64,000 nt of DNA, from assembly GCA_964494645.1 (NCBI GenBank), contig CAZBSH010000003.1, positions 1 to 64,000 on the forward strand. Reading direction: 5' to 3'. This document shows positions 49,732-58,943 of this stretch, one piece after another. The translations under genes were made by a program, and so were the position numbers. Positions within the stretch are counted from its first letter, which is position 1. Every line of letters starts with the position of its first letter. The notes under the pieces are model-generated. The model did not search any database and had not been told where the DNA came from. It worked only from the letters and a program-made list of their open reading frames with translations. This DNA is from Christensenella sp964494645. Lineage in GTDB: Bacteria; Bacillota; Clostridia; Christensenellales; Christensenellaceae.

Positions 49732-50694
49732 TCACACGACCGGCTGGCTATAAACCTGGTCCATACCTTCTGTCACCTCAGGTTTTTCGCTGTTCCTGCC
49801 AAACTCAATGCCGTCCATTACTTTCTTATAGACACGTTCTCTGATTTGTTCGTCAAGCTCGTCCGTCAGAGCTCCCTGCTCTTTTAGCTTCGCTTCGTAC
49901 CGATAGATCGCATCTACATCCGGTTGCTTGAATCCCTCGATCGCCTCCGGCGTGTTGCGCGCGCTGTTCACGCTGTCCGTCCATTTGTTGGTAATACATT
50001 CGAGCAAGCACGGTCTGCCTCCAGCGCGGATGCTGTCCATAAATTCCGATGCTTTTTCAAAGATCACATCCGGATCGTTCCCGTCTACTGTCGCTCCCTG
50101 CATATCATATGCCATGGCACGTTTCGCAATACGATCTACCGCCGTCGTCTGTGTGCAATCGTTCCACATCTGGCGATCGTTGAATTCGACAACATATAAA
50201 ATCGGCAATTTTTGTACCGCCGCTAAGTTCATACTTTCATGGAATGTGCCGCGGTTGGTGGAACCTTCTCCGCCAACACATACACATGCCGCGCCATCAC
50301 GTTTGGCCACAAAGCCCGCGCCCGCCGCAATTCCCCACTGCGCGCCTACGATCGCATTGCCTGTCAGCGCCTTTTTGCTGATATCCATCAAATGGATTTG
50401 CCCACCGCGTCCGCGCGTCGCACCGGTCACACGTCCGAACATCTCACCCCAAAACGCGTTATAGTCGCACCCACGCGCAAAGTAATGTCCACCACCGCGG
50501 TGTCCTGTAATCAGGTAATCCTTTTCGCTATACACCTGCGCCAGTGTCGCCGGGATTGCTTCCTGTCCCAGACAGGGAAGCATATGTCCTTCGATCTCGC
50601 CCTTTTTGTAAAGCTCCATCATCTTCAGTTCAGATTCTCTTATGAGCAACATCGTCTCATAAATCGTTAATTTTTGTTCCTTGGAAAGCTGCAT
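49732..50694 (-). CDS. E1 component alpha subunit of acetoin/2-oxo-acid dehydrogenase complex
   Basis: A 320-residue TPP-binding subunit (AcoA/PdhA family). Blocks: GQEAIPATLAQVYSEKDYLI, GHRGGGHYFARG, GRVTGATRGRGGQIHLMD and the TPP-Mg motif VCVGGEGSTNRGTFHESMNL. The usual GDGxxN is GEGxxN here, a conservative change. FNDRQMWND replaces the common ENNGYAIS. GCMDs in the length and absence of a targeting extension match AcoA. AGGAGGTTATC precedes the ATG. It starts its own sub-unit of the operon with a promoter in the 107-bp gap. Confidence 0.92.
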   Translation of the reverse strand: MQLSKEQKLTIYETMLLIRESELKMMELYKKGEIEGHMLPCLGQEAIPATLAQVYSEKDYLITGHRGGGHYFARGCDYNAFWGEMFGRVTGATRGRGGQIHLMDISKKALTGNAIVGAQWGIAAGAGFVAKRDGAACVCVGGEGSTNRGTFHESMNLAAVQKLPILYVVEFNDRQMWNDCTQTTAVDRIAKRAMAYDMQGATVDGNDPDVIFEKASEFMDSIRAGGRPCLLECITNKWTDSVNSARNTPEAIEGFKQPDVDAIYRYEAKLKEQGALTDELDEQIRERVYKKVMDGIEFGRNSEKPEVTEGMDQVYSQPVV

Positions 50695-50734
50695 GATAAC
50701 CTCCTGTGATCATTGTTAATGTGGTTCTATCCCT

Positions 50735-50797
50735 ATTGTTGCGCTTCGTTTGCACAAAGTCAATCAGCCAGCGCGGTTGTGTGCACATACGTGCACG
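50735..50797 (-). promoter_or_regulatory. Internal promoter for the E1-E2 genes with upstream palindrome
   Basis: On the minus strand TTGACT (50758-50763), 17 bp and AACAAT (50735-50740). Upstream, TGTGCACATACGTGCACG (50780-50797) is an imperfect palindrome (7 of 9 pairs), centred about 61 bp before the expected start. It may bind an activator or the SorC regulator encoded next door. Confidence 0.5.
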
Positions 50798-50801
50798 CGA
50801 T

Positions 50802-51782
50802 TCATCCTTCTCGTTCTCTTTCGAGCAATTCCAGCACAGAAAGCGCAACAACTTCCGTTGTGATGATCGTCGTAAAATAGCCTCCCCTCGCCGCGGCAAT
50901 GATAGATTTCACCTTATCTTTGCCCGCAGCAAGCGCCACCGTTTCAGGGATTGCCTTCAAAAGCTTTGGTTCGATGGTCATAACACGATCCTTCAAAATG
51001 GAATCCATCTCGTTGCCGCGCTCATCAAGCAAACAGCTGAACACTTCACCAAAACGCTCCTGCTTTTTTAAAATATTGCACTCTTTTGTAGAAAGGTAAT
51101 TCTTGTAGAACGGAATATATACCTCGGGTTGGCAGGAACTAAGTCCAAAAAATGCAATGTCCAGTTTTTTGAAATAATCGATATGGCTTTTGATTGCTTT
51201 TTCTTCCAGCAGCATGTCGTGCAGGACTTTATCCTTCACGATGTATGGGACAGGAAACAGCGACCATTGCGCACCCGCTTTGGTCGCAAGGCTTTTGACA
51301 ATATCGTGTCCGTCCATATACCAGCTGTCAGCAACAGATTGTGACGCTGTACTACCTGATATCTGCACAAACAGGCTGTCATGATATTGCTGCTCAGGAG
51401 AGAACTCGCGCACCATCGTTTGCAGCGTCGTGCCCCAGTCAAGTCCCACCATCATACCGTCCTTTAAACGATCTGCAAGGTGCTTCGCCCCGGCCCTGCC
51501 CACATTTGTTTTGGATTCAAGAGCCGTTGTGCCCGAGCTCACAATAATACACTTCTTGATGTCCAATCCCTTGATGATCTGCGCTTCCATGCTTTTGTAA
51601 TAATGCGGTTTGTTGTTGACACGAAATTCTATGATATTAAGCTCTTTACAGCGTTTTAAGACACGCGACACTTTAAAACGGGAAATATTGAATATCTTCG
51701 CAATCTCATCCTGCGACAATTCTCCCATATAATAAAGCGTTGCGATCTTTCCGTATGTTTCCCGCGTTTCGTCAAATTTCAT
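50802..51782 (-). CDS. SorC/DeoR-type sugar-responsive regulator
   Basis: A 326-residue SorC-family regulator. The N-terminal helix-turn-helix reads GELSQDEIAKIFNISRFKVS (about residues 20-39). The C-terminal sugar-binding domain has the typical VGLDWGTTLQTMV effector loop and LFVQISGSTASQS. Such proteins bind a phosphorylated sugar. It probably controls the operon in which it lies. A SorC-type palindrome is found upstream of the first gene, the FGGY kinase gene. Confidence 0.9.
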   Translation of the reverse strand: MKFDETRETYGKIATLYYMGELSQDEIAKIFNISRFKVSRVLKRCKELNIIEFRVNNKPHYYKSMEAQIIKGLDIKKCIIVSSGTTALESKTNVGRAGAKHLADRLKDGMMVGLDWGTTLQTMVREFSPEQQYHDSLFVQISGSTASQSVADSWYMDGHDIVKSLATKAGAQWSLFPVPYIVKDKVLHDMLLEEKAIKSHIDYFKKLDIAFFGLSSCQPEVYIPFYKNYLSTKECNILKKQERFGEVFSCLLDERGNEMDSILKDRVMTIEPKLLKAIPETVALAAGKDKVKSIIAAARGGYFTTIITTEVVALSVLELLEREREG

Positions 51783-51818
51783 CTGTTATCCACCATTATC
51801 CTGTCCGGCGTTATACCG

Positions 51819-52766
51819 TCATCCCATACTATTTGCGTATGCGGCGTCGATCACAGCAAGCTCCTCGCTTGTCAGCTCCCAATCCGCCGCCTGCGCATTC
51901 TCAATTGCCGTCTGTGCCCTTGTCGCACCCAAAAGCGCACATGTCACACCTCTTTGCGAGAGCACCCAATTGATGGATACCTGCGCAATAGAGACCTTCC
52001 TTGCGTCCGCGACCTCCCTTAACGTCTCTAACAGCCGCTGGCATTTTGACCACATTGGCTCTTCATAATACGGATAAAATGATCCTCGCAGCTCATTGCC
52101 GCCAATGCCGATCTTATCCATCTTGCCTGACAATATCCCACCTCCGAGTGATCCGTATGTAAGGACGCCAAGACCGTTTTGCGCACAAAAAGCGAGCACG
52201 CCATCCTCAAACGATTGACGGTTTAAAAGACTTAACGGCGGTTGTACACTCGCGATGTCCGCTACGTCGACAGCCACTTTTATCTCCTCCACAAAGAAAT
52301 TCGATACACCAATCGCACGAATTTTGCCTTCTTCCTTAAAGCGCACCATCGTTTCCAGCGCCGCTTCAAGCGGAGTATTATGATCCGGCCAGTGGATCTG
52401 GTACAAATCAATATAATCCGTCTTCAAGTTGCGCAGCGATTCTTCCAACTCGCAGCGCATGACGTTGGGATCGGAACACTTGACGTAATTGCCGCCATAC
52501 GCGCGCAGCACCCCCACCTTAGTCGCAAGGATCACCTTATCTCGTATGCCCTTGATCGCCTCACCTACGACTTTCTCCGCGGTACAGTCCTCTCCATATG
52601 CGCGTGCCGTATCTACCAGATTCACGCCGCATTCCACCGACGCGTGAATCGCGCCGATCGCGCGGTCTTTATCCACATCGCCAAAAAAATCATTTCCCAT
52701 GGCCCATGTGCCGTGCGCAATGACCGAAACATCAATCCCGCTTTTTCCCAATTTCTGATATCTCAT
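51819..52766 (-). CDS. Aldo/keto reductase
   Basis: A 315-residue NADPH-type aldo/keto reductase. The catalytic tetrad is visible: Asp and Tyr in VDTARAYGEDC, Lys in ILATKVGVL and His in LYQIHWPDHN. It also has IRAIGVSNF and the cofactor block near LLGATRAQTAIENA. It would reduce or oxidise a sugar or small aldehyde of this pathway. CGGAGGAGAAACA precedes the ATG. Confidence 0.92.
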   Translation of the reverse strand: MRYQKLGKSGIDVSVIAHGTWAMGNDFFGDVDKDRAIGAIHASVECGVNLVDTARAYGEDCTAEKVVGEAIKGIRDKVILATKVGVLRAYGGNYVKCSDPNVMRCELEESLRNLKTDYIDLYQIHWPDHNTPLEAALETMVRFKEEGKIRAIGVSNFFVEEIKVAVDVADIASVQPPLSLLNRQSFEDGVLAFCAQNGLGVLTYGSLGGGILSGKMDKIGIGGNELRGSFYPYYEEPMWSKCQRLLETLREVADARKVSIAQVSINWVLSQRGVTCALLGATRAQTAIENAQAADWELTSEELAVIDAAYANSMG

Positions 52767-52816
52767 TGTTTCTCCTCCGTTTTTTATGGATAAGACCGCA
52801 CCTTACAGCACCCGTT

Positions 52817-53482
52817 CTATTTGATATGCTGTCCCACAACAGATTTCGCAAACTTGTGCGCGCGATCCGCTTCGTCCTCGTTCAGATAATACGCGTCACC
52901 CATTTGTTCCGCGATAAACGCAATTTGCGCCGACACCTCGCACGTAATAATATTTTCGATTGCTTCTTCTACCGTCGGACCACCCACCACAAGACCATGA
53001 TTCCGAATGTTTACTGCATATCCGTTGCCCATCGTATCTACAATATCCTGCAAATACTCTTCGCTGTGCGGATCAGGGTGCACCCAATGCGTACAAGGCA
53101 CAGGACCGCCTACCAGATTGCCATGCGTAGTCGTAACAACGGGGATCTCCCTGTTGCATACTGCAAACGCCGTAGCATAACGCGAATGCGAATGCGTCAC
53201 ACAAAGTATATCCGGACGTTCGCGCAATACTTTTGTAAACATATCGCATGCGCACGATGGTCTGCGGTATCCGTCTATCAATTCAAATGTCTCGATGTCG
53301 ATCACGCACATATCATCCCAGCGCAGGTCTTCATATTCCATACCACTCGGAGTGATCACGCACAAATTTGTCTCCGGGTCACGTGCCGCAACCGTTCCGC
53401 CGGCCATAACGATCAGGTCATATGTGCGCAATCTCTTGCCCGCTTCCAAAACTCTCTCTCTCAATTCTCTTAACATCGCCAT
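52817..53482 (-). CDS. Class II aldolase/AraD-family protein with altered active-site acid
   Basis: A 221-residue protein of the FucA/AraD family. Zinc histidines are present (VTHSHSRYATAF and IRNHGLVVGG). Phosphate-binding blocks resemble AraD (ITPSGMEYEDLRWDDM and IPVVTTTHGNLVGGPVPCT). By alignment, the acidic residue before the HxH motif (Glu73 in FucA, Asp76 in AraD) is Ala in RPSCACDMFTK, and the AraD Asp120 position (TTHAD) is Asn. So simple 4-epimerase chemistry is doubtful; aldol cleavage, decarboxylation or dehydration by this scaffold are alternatives. Confidence 0.85.
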   Translation of the reverse strand: MAMLRELRERVLEAGKRLRTYDLIVMAGGTVAARDPETNLCVITPSGMEYEDLRWDDMCVIDIETFELIDGYRRPSCACDMFTKVLRERPDILCVTHSHSRYATAFAVCNREIPVVTTTHGNLVGGPVPCTHWVHPDPHSEEYLQDIVDTMGNGYAVNIRNHGLVVGGPTVEEAIENIITCEVSAQIAFIAEQMGDAYYLNEDEADRAHKFAKSVVGQHIK

Positions 53483-53514
53483 TGTTATTTCTCCTTCTGA
53501 TAAAATAGTATGAA

Positions 53515-53811
53515 TTACGCTTCCACTCTTTCCAGCTTAAACACGACCGGCGAAAGCCCGTCCGAGCAAGCGGAATACATCATGTTTGCCTGTTTGCAGT
53601 ATGTAAGCTCTCCGCCAAAGCGCAGCGTCATAATAACCGGCCACAGATCATGCCATGCCCATGTGCAAAATCCTTCGGGCATTTTGCCGTCTACCTGAAC
53701 CGTAAACTCCGCCCCTACGTCGAACGCGTGACAACCGCCGCTGTAATCGGGCAGTTCATCACAGTCAAACTTTCTGTATACCGTTATCTTTATCGGATAT
53801 TTTTGTGCCAT
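53515..53811 (-). CDS. TIGR04076 family small protein
   Basis: A 98-residue protein matching the TIGR04076 pattern: N-terminal YPIKITVYRKFDCDELPDYS, then FTVQVDGKMPEGFCTWAWHD and C-terminal CSDGLSPVVFKLERV. The family occurs singly or in tandem in anaerobes, function unknown. Four cysteines could bind metal. It lies between the aldolase-like gene and the E3 gene, 22 bp from E3, so it belongs to the operon. Confidence 0.85.
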   Translation of the reverse strand: MAQKYPIKITVYRKFDCDELPDYSGGCHAFDVGAEFTVQVDGKMPEGFCTWAWHDLWPVIMTLRFGGELTYCKQANMMYSACSDGLSPVVFKLERVEA

Positions 53812-53832
53812 CTTTCTTTCCTCCTGTATGAT

Positions 53833-55218
53833 TTATACTTTGTGAATCGCCTTTTTATCAGCGTCCAAAATACTTTCGTGGATAAATTCCGAAATGGTCG
53901 GGTGTGCAAAGATCATTTGCGCGATATCCTCTTTTGTTGCCTCAAACTTGATCACTCCCGCAAACGGCGAGATCATCTCTGTTACATTCGCACCCGCCAG
54001 ATGAATACCCAATACCGTTCCGTCACTTGCGTCAATCACAGCCTTAGAGAATCCATCGCGCATTCCTTCGATCATAGAGCGCCCGTTCGCCGAAGCTGAA
54101 AACGTTCCTGTCTTTACGACATATCCCTCTTCCACCGCTTTTTTCTCTGTATATCCCATCGCGGCCATCTCCGGGCTTGTATAAATGCAATACGGGACGA
54201 TCCGCTCATCCATCTCCGCTTCGCCGCCAAATATATTATTAACAGCGATCTCCGCCTGATGGGAAGCCACATGCGCGAGCTGAATACCGCCCGTCACATC
54301 GCCGATCGCATAAATTCCGTCGACATTGGTACGGCATCCACCGTCAACAGGAACATTCCCGCGCTCGCCCATTACGATTCCCGCCGCCTGTGCGTTCAAG
54401 CCATCCGTAACCGCGCGTCGTCCTGCCGCGATCAACACCTTATCCGCTGTCACACTTTTTTGCGTTCCATCCTTTTCACTGTACGTCACACATACGCCCG
54501 CTCCCATATCCTCCGCGCTCTGCACCCTGCACGAAAGATGGATGTCCACGCCGTCCTTTTTCAGCACACGCTTCATCAACGCCGACAGCTCCTGATCCAT
54601 CGTAGCAACCAGGTCGTCGAGCGCTTCCAAAATCGTTACCGTAACGCCCATTCGCGCAAACGCCTGCGCAAACTCACATCCAATCACGCCCCCGCCGATG
54701 ACTGCCATACTTTCAGGCAGCGCCTCAAGCGCAAGCGCATGGTCTGAATTGATCCTGTTTTTCCCATCCGCCCTCAAAAACGGTAGGTTTGAAGGTGTGC
54801 TTCCCGTTGCGATAATAACATGTTGCGCCGCGATTTCCGTTTCACCGTCCGCCGTTTTGACCATTACGCGCTCGCGCGATAAAAACCGCGCTTCTCCTTT
54901 GATGATGTTGACGCCCACCTTGCCCAACAGAAATTCCACACCGCCGCGAAGCTGCTTCACGATCCCTTCCTTGCGAAGGGTAACCGCGGCATACTCTATC
55001 TGCGGGTCGCAGCCCGTAATTCCAAGTTCCGCAAAATGCTTCGCCTCATAAAAGAGATTCGCGCTGTGCAAGACCGCTTTGGTGGGAATGCATCCGCGAT
55101 TTAGGCACGTACCGCCCATCTCGTCCTTTTCCACAAGCGTTACGCGCGCGCCCCGCTTTGCCGCAGCAATCGCCGCCACATATCCTCCGGGTCCGCCGCC
55201 TATCACTAAAATATCCAT
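53833..55218 (-). CDS. lpd: Dihydrolipoamide dehydrogenase (E3)
   Basis: A 461-residue flavoprotein. FAD binding GGGPGGYVAAIAAAKRGA, redox disulfide GGTCLNRGCIPTKAVLH, NAD binding VIGGGVIGCEFAQAFA and the C-terminal His-Glu in FAHPTISEFIHESIL are all intact. No N-terminal lipoyl domain. It reoxidises the E2 lipoate using NAD. It is separated from E1-E2 by the aldolase, reductase and regulator genes but lies in the same operon. Confidence 0.94.
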   Translation of the reverse strand: MDILVIGGGPGGYVAAIAAAKRGARVTLVEKDEMGGTCLNRGCIPTKAVLHSANLFYEAKHFAELGITGCDPQIEYAAVTLRKEGIVKQLRGGVEFLLGKVGVNIIKGEARFLSRERVMVKTADGETEIAAQHVIIATGSTPSNLPFLRADGKNRINSDHALALEALPESMAVIGGGVIGCEFAQAFARMGVTVTILEALDDLVATMDQELSALMKRVLKKDGVDIHLSCRVQSAEDMGAGVCVTYSEKDGTQKSVTADKVLIAAGRRAVTDGLNAQAAGIVMGERGNVPVDGGCRTNVDGIYAIGDVTGGIQLAHVASHQAEIAVNNIFGGEAEMDERIVPYCIYTSPEMAAMGYTEKKAVEEGYVVKTGTFSASANGRSMIEGMRDGFSKAVIDASDGTVLGIHLAGANVTEMISPFAGVIKFEATKEDIAQMIFAHPTISEFIHESILDADKKAIHKV

Positions 55219-55261
55219 ATCCGCTCCTCCCAGTCGCTTGATTACATTCCCTTCGTTCGCT

Positions 55262-56284
55262 TCACGCTGCCGCTTCTTTTTTGCGTTCCTCTTCCTCGCG
55301 GCGCAATTCTACCAGGTTTTGTTGCTTGGCCTGTGACATGGAGTCAATACCAACCGCGATCAATAACACAACACCTTTGATCATCATCTGCCAGAACTCA
55401 TTAAGCCCAACAGATACCAGCCCATAAGAGAGTACGCCCATGATAACTACGCCAAAGAACACACCCCATAACTTTCCGGAGCCGCCTGCCATAGAAATGC
55501 CGCCCAGCACACAGGCCGTTACCACTTCAAATTCATATCCGATGCCCGCGCGCGGCTGACCGGAGTTCATGCGCGACAGCAGCAGGATACCCGCGATGCC
55601 TGTAAGTAACCCACTGATCATATAAACGGAATATTTTACTTTTTTGACATGAATGCCCGACAAACGCGCAACTTCTTCATTGCCGCCCACGCAATAGATA
55701 TGTCGTCCATATACCGTTTTGTGCAAGATGATACCGCCGACTACAAATACCGCACCCATAACGATAACCGGGAACGGAACCGGTCCGACGCTGCCCTGAC
55801 CGACAAAGCTGAATACCGACGGGATATTTTCGTATATCGGAATCGCGCCGGTAGAGATATAGACGATACCGCGCACGATCTGCATCATTGCCAGCGTGAC
55901 GATCAACGGCGGTATTTTGATTTCATTTACGAAGAAACCGTTTGCAACGCCCACACATGTGGCTGCCCCTACACCTACCAAAGAGCCAACGATCGCGTTT
56001 GCCTCTTGCGTGCCGAACGGAACCGCCGCCATCACAAGCGCCGCAACCACAACGGCAAGCGCCATATTAGACCCAACCGAAAGATCGATGCCTCCCGTAA
56101 GCATACAAAATGTCATACCTACTGCAATAATGCCCATAAAAGCAACCTGCTTCAGCAGTTCCATAATATTGCCCGGATCCATAAAGTACGGGTTCAAAAG
56201 CGCAAATACAATGAAGAGCGCAATCAACACAATCACGATACCAAATTTTTTGAAAAATGCTCCTACTGATAATTTACTATTCAT
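55262..56284 (-). CDS. Sugar ABC transporter permease (CUT2), second system
   Basis: A 340-residue RbsC-type permease with about nine membrane helices. Marks are GGIDLSVGSNMALAVVVAAL and CVLGGISMAGGSGKLWGVFF. An unusual C-terminal tail is charged and coiled-coil-like (residues 322-340, RREEEERKKEAA). It overlaps the ATPase gene by ATGA. It works with the binding protein and ATPase of this operon. Confidence 0.93.
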   Translation of the reverse strand: MNSKLSVGAFFKKFGIVIVLIALFIVFALLNPYFMDPGNIMELLKQVAFMGIIAVGMTFCMLTGGIDLSVGSNMALAVVVAALVMAAVPFGTQEANAIVGSLVGVGAATCVGVANGFFVNEIKIPPLIVTLAMMQIVRGIVYISTGAIPIYENIPSVFSFVGQGSVGPVPFPVIVMGAVFVVGGIILHKTVYGRHIYCVGGNEEVARLSGIHVKKVKYSVYMISGLLTGIAGILLLSRMNSGQPRAGIGYEFEVVTACVLGGISMAGGSGKLWGVFFGVVIMGVLSYGLVSVGLNEFWQMMIKGVVLLIAVGIDSMSQAKQQNLVELRREEEERKKEAAA

Positions 56285-57774
56285 GCCAGTTCTCCTTTTT
56301 TTGATGACGCCATGGTCAAAAGTCTTTCCTGATTCAGTTCCTCGCGCGATACTTCACCCACGATCTCTCCTTCATGCATCACGATGGCGCGGTCGCTCAT
56401 ACCGATCAACTCCGGCAACTCCGAGCTGATCATAATAATGCTTTTTCCCTGCATCGCAAGGCGGTCCATCAGCTCATATATCTCTGCTTTTGCCCCTACA
56501 TCAATGCCGCGCGTGGGTTCATCAATAATGATGATATCCGACTTGGTCGCCATCCACTTTGCAAGCACGACCTTCTGTTGGTTGCCGCCCGACAAATTAC
56601 GAACGAGCTGTTTTCCGGAGGGTGTCTTAATGGATATCATCTTGATATATTCCTCGACGACCTTCTTTTCCTCTTCACTTGAGATGAATCCGTTTTTGGT
56701 AAGGGATTTCAAAATGATCATCGAAAGGTTAAAGTCGATCCCCATATTAAGCAGCAATCCCTGTGCCTTTCTATCTTCAGGCAGCAGCGATATTCCGTAA
56801 CGGATCGCGTCCGTAGGCGATTTGATTTTTGCCTTCTCCCCCTTGATATAAATATCGCCAAGGTAGTTATCCGCGCCAAATATCATGCGTACGAGCTCTG
56901 TGCGTCCCGCGCCCACCAGACCGGTGATCCCAAGGATCTCTCCCTTGCGCAGCGAAAAGCTTGCGCCCTTCACATGCTCGTTGTACAAATCTTTTACTTC
57001 CATCACAACATCATCATACACAGTGCGGTTGCAAGGATACGTCCCTGTAAGCTCGCGCCCGACCATCATGCGGATGAGCATCTCTTTATCCATCTCGCCG
57101 ATAGGCTTGGTGTCTATGTACTGTCCGTCCCGAAATACTGTTACCGTGTCCGCGATCTCAAAAATTTCTTCCAGTCTATGTGAAATGTAAATAATTGCCG
57201 TACCTTCCGCCTTCAGCCGCCTGATCAGCTCAAATAAAGCCTTCAGCTCGCGGTTTGTGAGCGTTGCGGACGGTTCGTCCATCACAATGATTTTTGCCTC
57301 ATTTAAAATTGCTTTTGCGATCTCTGTCAATTGCTGATACGCGACGCTCAGGTCTTTGACAGGCGTCGCCGGATCGACATCCATATTGAGCTGCTCAAAT
57401 ATCTCTTTGGAACGCTTGACCATTTCCGTTTTGTTCGAAAATATGCCCTTTTTGATCTCTTTCCCAAAAAACATATTTTCTTCGATCGACATCAGAGGAA
57501 CCAAATTAAATTCCTGATAGATCACGCTGATTCCCATCTTCATGGCTTCATGGGGCGAATAATTCTTATATTCCTGCCCATCAAATACAATCGAACCGCC
57601 ATCCCGCTTGACAGCGCCCGCCAATATTTTGATCAAGGTAGATTTTCCCGCGCCATTCTCTCCGATCAGCGCGTGCACCTCTCCTTTTTTAAGGGTAAAA
57701 TTAACGTTTTCAAGCGCCACCACCCCGGGATACAACTTCGTGATCCCTTTCATTTCCAATATATTATCCTGCAT
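56281..57774 (-). CDS. Sugar ABC transporter ATP-binding protein (CUT2), second system
   Basis: About 497 residues with two ABC domains. Domain 1 has GENGAGKST, LSVAYQQLTEIAKAI and IIVMDEPSATL; note the Y in place of G in the signature. Domain 2 has a degenerate P-loop GLVGAGRTE with LSGGNQQKVVLAKWM. I start at ATG 57774, which follows GGAGGCAAAC; the frame is open upstream without a better site. Confidence 0.93.
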   Translation of the reverse strand: MQDNILEMKGITKLYPGVVALENVNFTLKKGEVHALIGENGAGKSTLIKILAGAVKRDGGSIVFDGQEYKNYSPHEAMKMGISVIYQEFNLVPLMSIEENMFFGKEIKKGIFSNKTEMVKRSKEIFEQLNMDVDPATPVKDLSVAYQQLTEIAKAILNEAKIIVMDEPSATLTNRELKALFELIRRLKAEGTAIIYISHRLEEIFEIADTVTVFRDGQYIDTKPIGEMDKEMLIRMMVGRELTGTYPCNRTVYDDVVMEVKDLYNEHVKGASFSLRKGEILGITGLVGAGRTELVRMIFGADNYLGDIYIKGEKAKIKSPTDAIRYGISLLPEDRKAQGLLLNMGIDFNLSMIILKSLTKNGFISSEEEKKVVEEYIKMISIKTPSGKQLVRNLSGGNQQKVVLAKWMATKSDIIIIDEPTRGIDVGAKAEIYELMDRLAMQGKSIIMISSELPELIGMSDRAIVMHEGEIVGEVSREELNQERLLTMASSKKGELA

Positions 57775-57881
57775 GTTTGCCTCCGGTCCTTTCCGGCAAT
57801 GCGATTGTGTAATTGCCCGCAAAACTGATAGTATAAGGTATGCGGGAGAGGGGCTGCTCCCTCTCCGCATACAGAGATATC

Positions 57882-58931
57882 TTATTCGTATTGTTTCAAA
57901 TACTCTTGCGCGTTGGCTTTTGTTACTTCTTCAAAGCTGCAATACTGTACCTTCTCAAACTCTTTGCCTGCAAGTGCGTCCGCGCAGATCTGGAACGCTG
58001 TGTTACCGATCTCCAAGTTATTAAGAGCAACCGTCCCGCGGTACATCCCGCCTTCTAAAATGTATCCAAATGCCTGTGGGACGCCATCAGCGCCGATCAC
58101 ACAGTATTTTGCCTGGTCTTCCGGCTTCACTTTTGCCTTCAATACTTCGTAAGCGCCAATTGCGCCTGTATCATCAGAATCCGCAAGAAATAATCTCGTG
58201 TTTGGATTTCCCGCCAAAATCGCCTCTGTAGACTTCATCGCGGATTCCACATCAATAGAATTCTGGTCATTGACAATCTTTGCCGTGGGATAGAATTCCT
58301 TGACCGCATCTTCCATACCACGACCGCGATCAATACCCGGCAGATAATCGTGTATCCTCAGAAGCGCTACTTCAAGTTCTTCATCCGGGAAATTCTCCGC
58401 CATATACTGCGCGCCCATTTTTCCGATCTCATATCCGTACTGATACTCGTCCACCAGCATATTTGCCGTCGCATTTTGCAGTTCGATGTACATTGATACC
58501 AGCGCAACGCCGTTTTCCGTACAGCGCTTCGCCACATCCTCAAGTGTGGGACCGTCGATCGTAACAACGATGATGCCATTCACGCCGGAGTTCATCATTG
58601 TTTCAATAAGCTGAAGCTGCTTGTTTGCGTCGCCGTTCGCGTCTGCGACCACAAGTTCCACGCCCGCCGCATCGCATTTTGCTTTGATCGCTCTTTCCAT
58701 GACCTGATACATCTGCCATGATTGCACATTATGTACCAATCCCAGTTTTTTAAAGTCTCCCGCCGCAAGTTTTGCCGCCGGCTTGTCTGCGGCAGCGCTT
58801 TCACCTGCCGCAGTCGCTTCCTGTGTCGCCTGTGCGGACGAACCCTGCGCGGGCTGATCGACCGGCGTACATGCCGCAAGCATGAATACCACTACAAGGA
58901 TTACTGCCAAAACCATCGATAACTTTTTCAT
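57882..58931 (-). CDS. Sugar-binding lipoprotein of the second CUT2 transporter
   Basis: A 349-residue substrate-binding protein. The lipoprotein signal MKKLSMVLAVILVVVFMLAA ends at Cys21, followed by an Ala/Gln/Ser linker. The type 1 binding fold begins near KKLGLVHNVQSWQMYQVMER. GVNGIIVVTIDGPTLEDVAK and FLADSDDTGAIGAYEVLKAK are typical RbsB-like blocks. It is the second gene of the operon, directly after the FGGY kinase. Ligand unknown. Confidence 0.92.
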   Translation of the reverse strand: MKKLSMVLAVILVVVFMLAACTPVDQPAQGSSAQATQEATAAGESAAADKPAAKLAAGDFKKLGLVHNVQSWQMYQVMERAIKAKCDAAGVELVVADANGDANKQLQLIETMMNSGVNGIIVVTIDGPTLEDVAKRCTENGVALVSMYIELQNATANMLVDEYQYGYEIGKMGAQYMAENFPDEELEVALLRIHDYLPGIDRGRGMEDAVKEFYPTAKIVNDQNSIDVESAMKSTEAILAGNPNTRLFLADSDDTGAIGAYEVLKAKVKPEDQAKYCVIGADGVPQAFGYILEGGMYRGTVALNNLEIGNTAFQICADALAGKEFEKVQYCSFEEVTKANAQEYLKQYE

Positions 58932-58943
58932 TGTTTCCTCCTC

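Noticed and set aside
47530..55218. Reading E1-E2-E3 as the housekeeping pyruvate dehydrogenase complex
   Set aside because: The genes are split by aldolase-like, reductase and SorC genes inside a sugar-uptake operon, which does not fit a housekeeping locus, though pyruvate cannot be excluded as a substrate.
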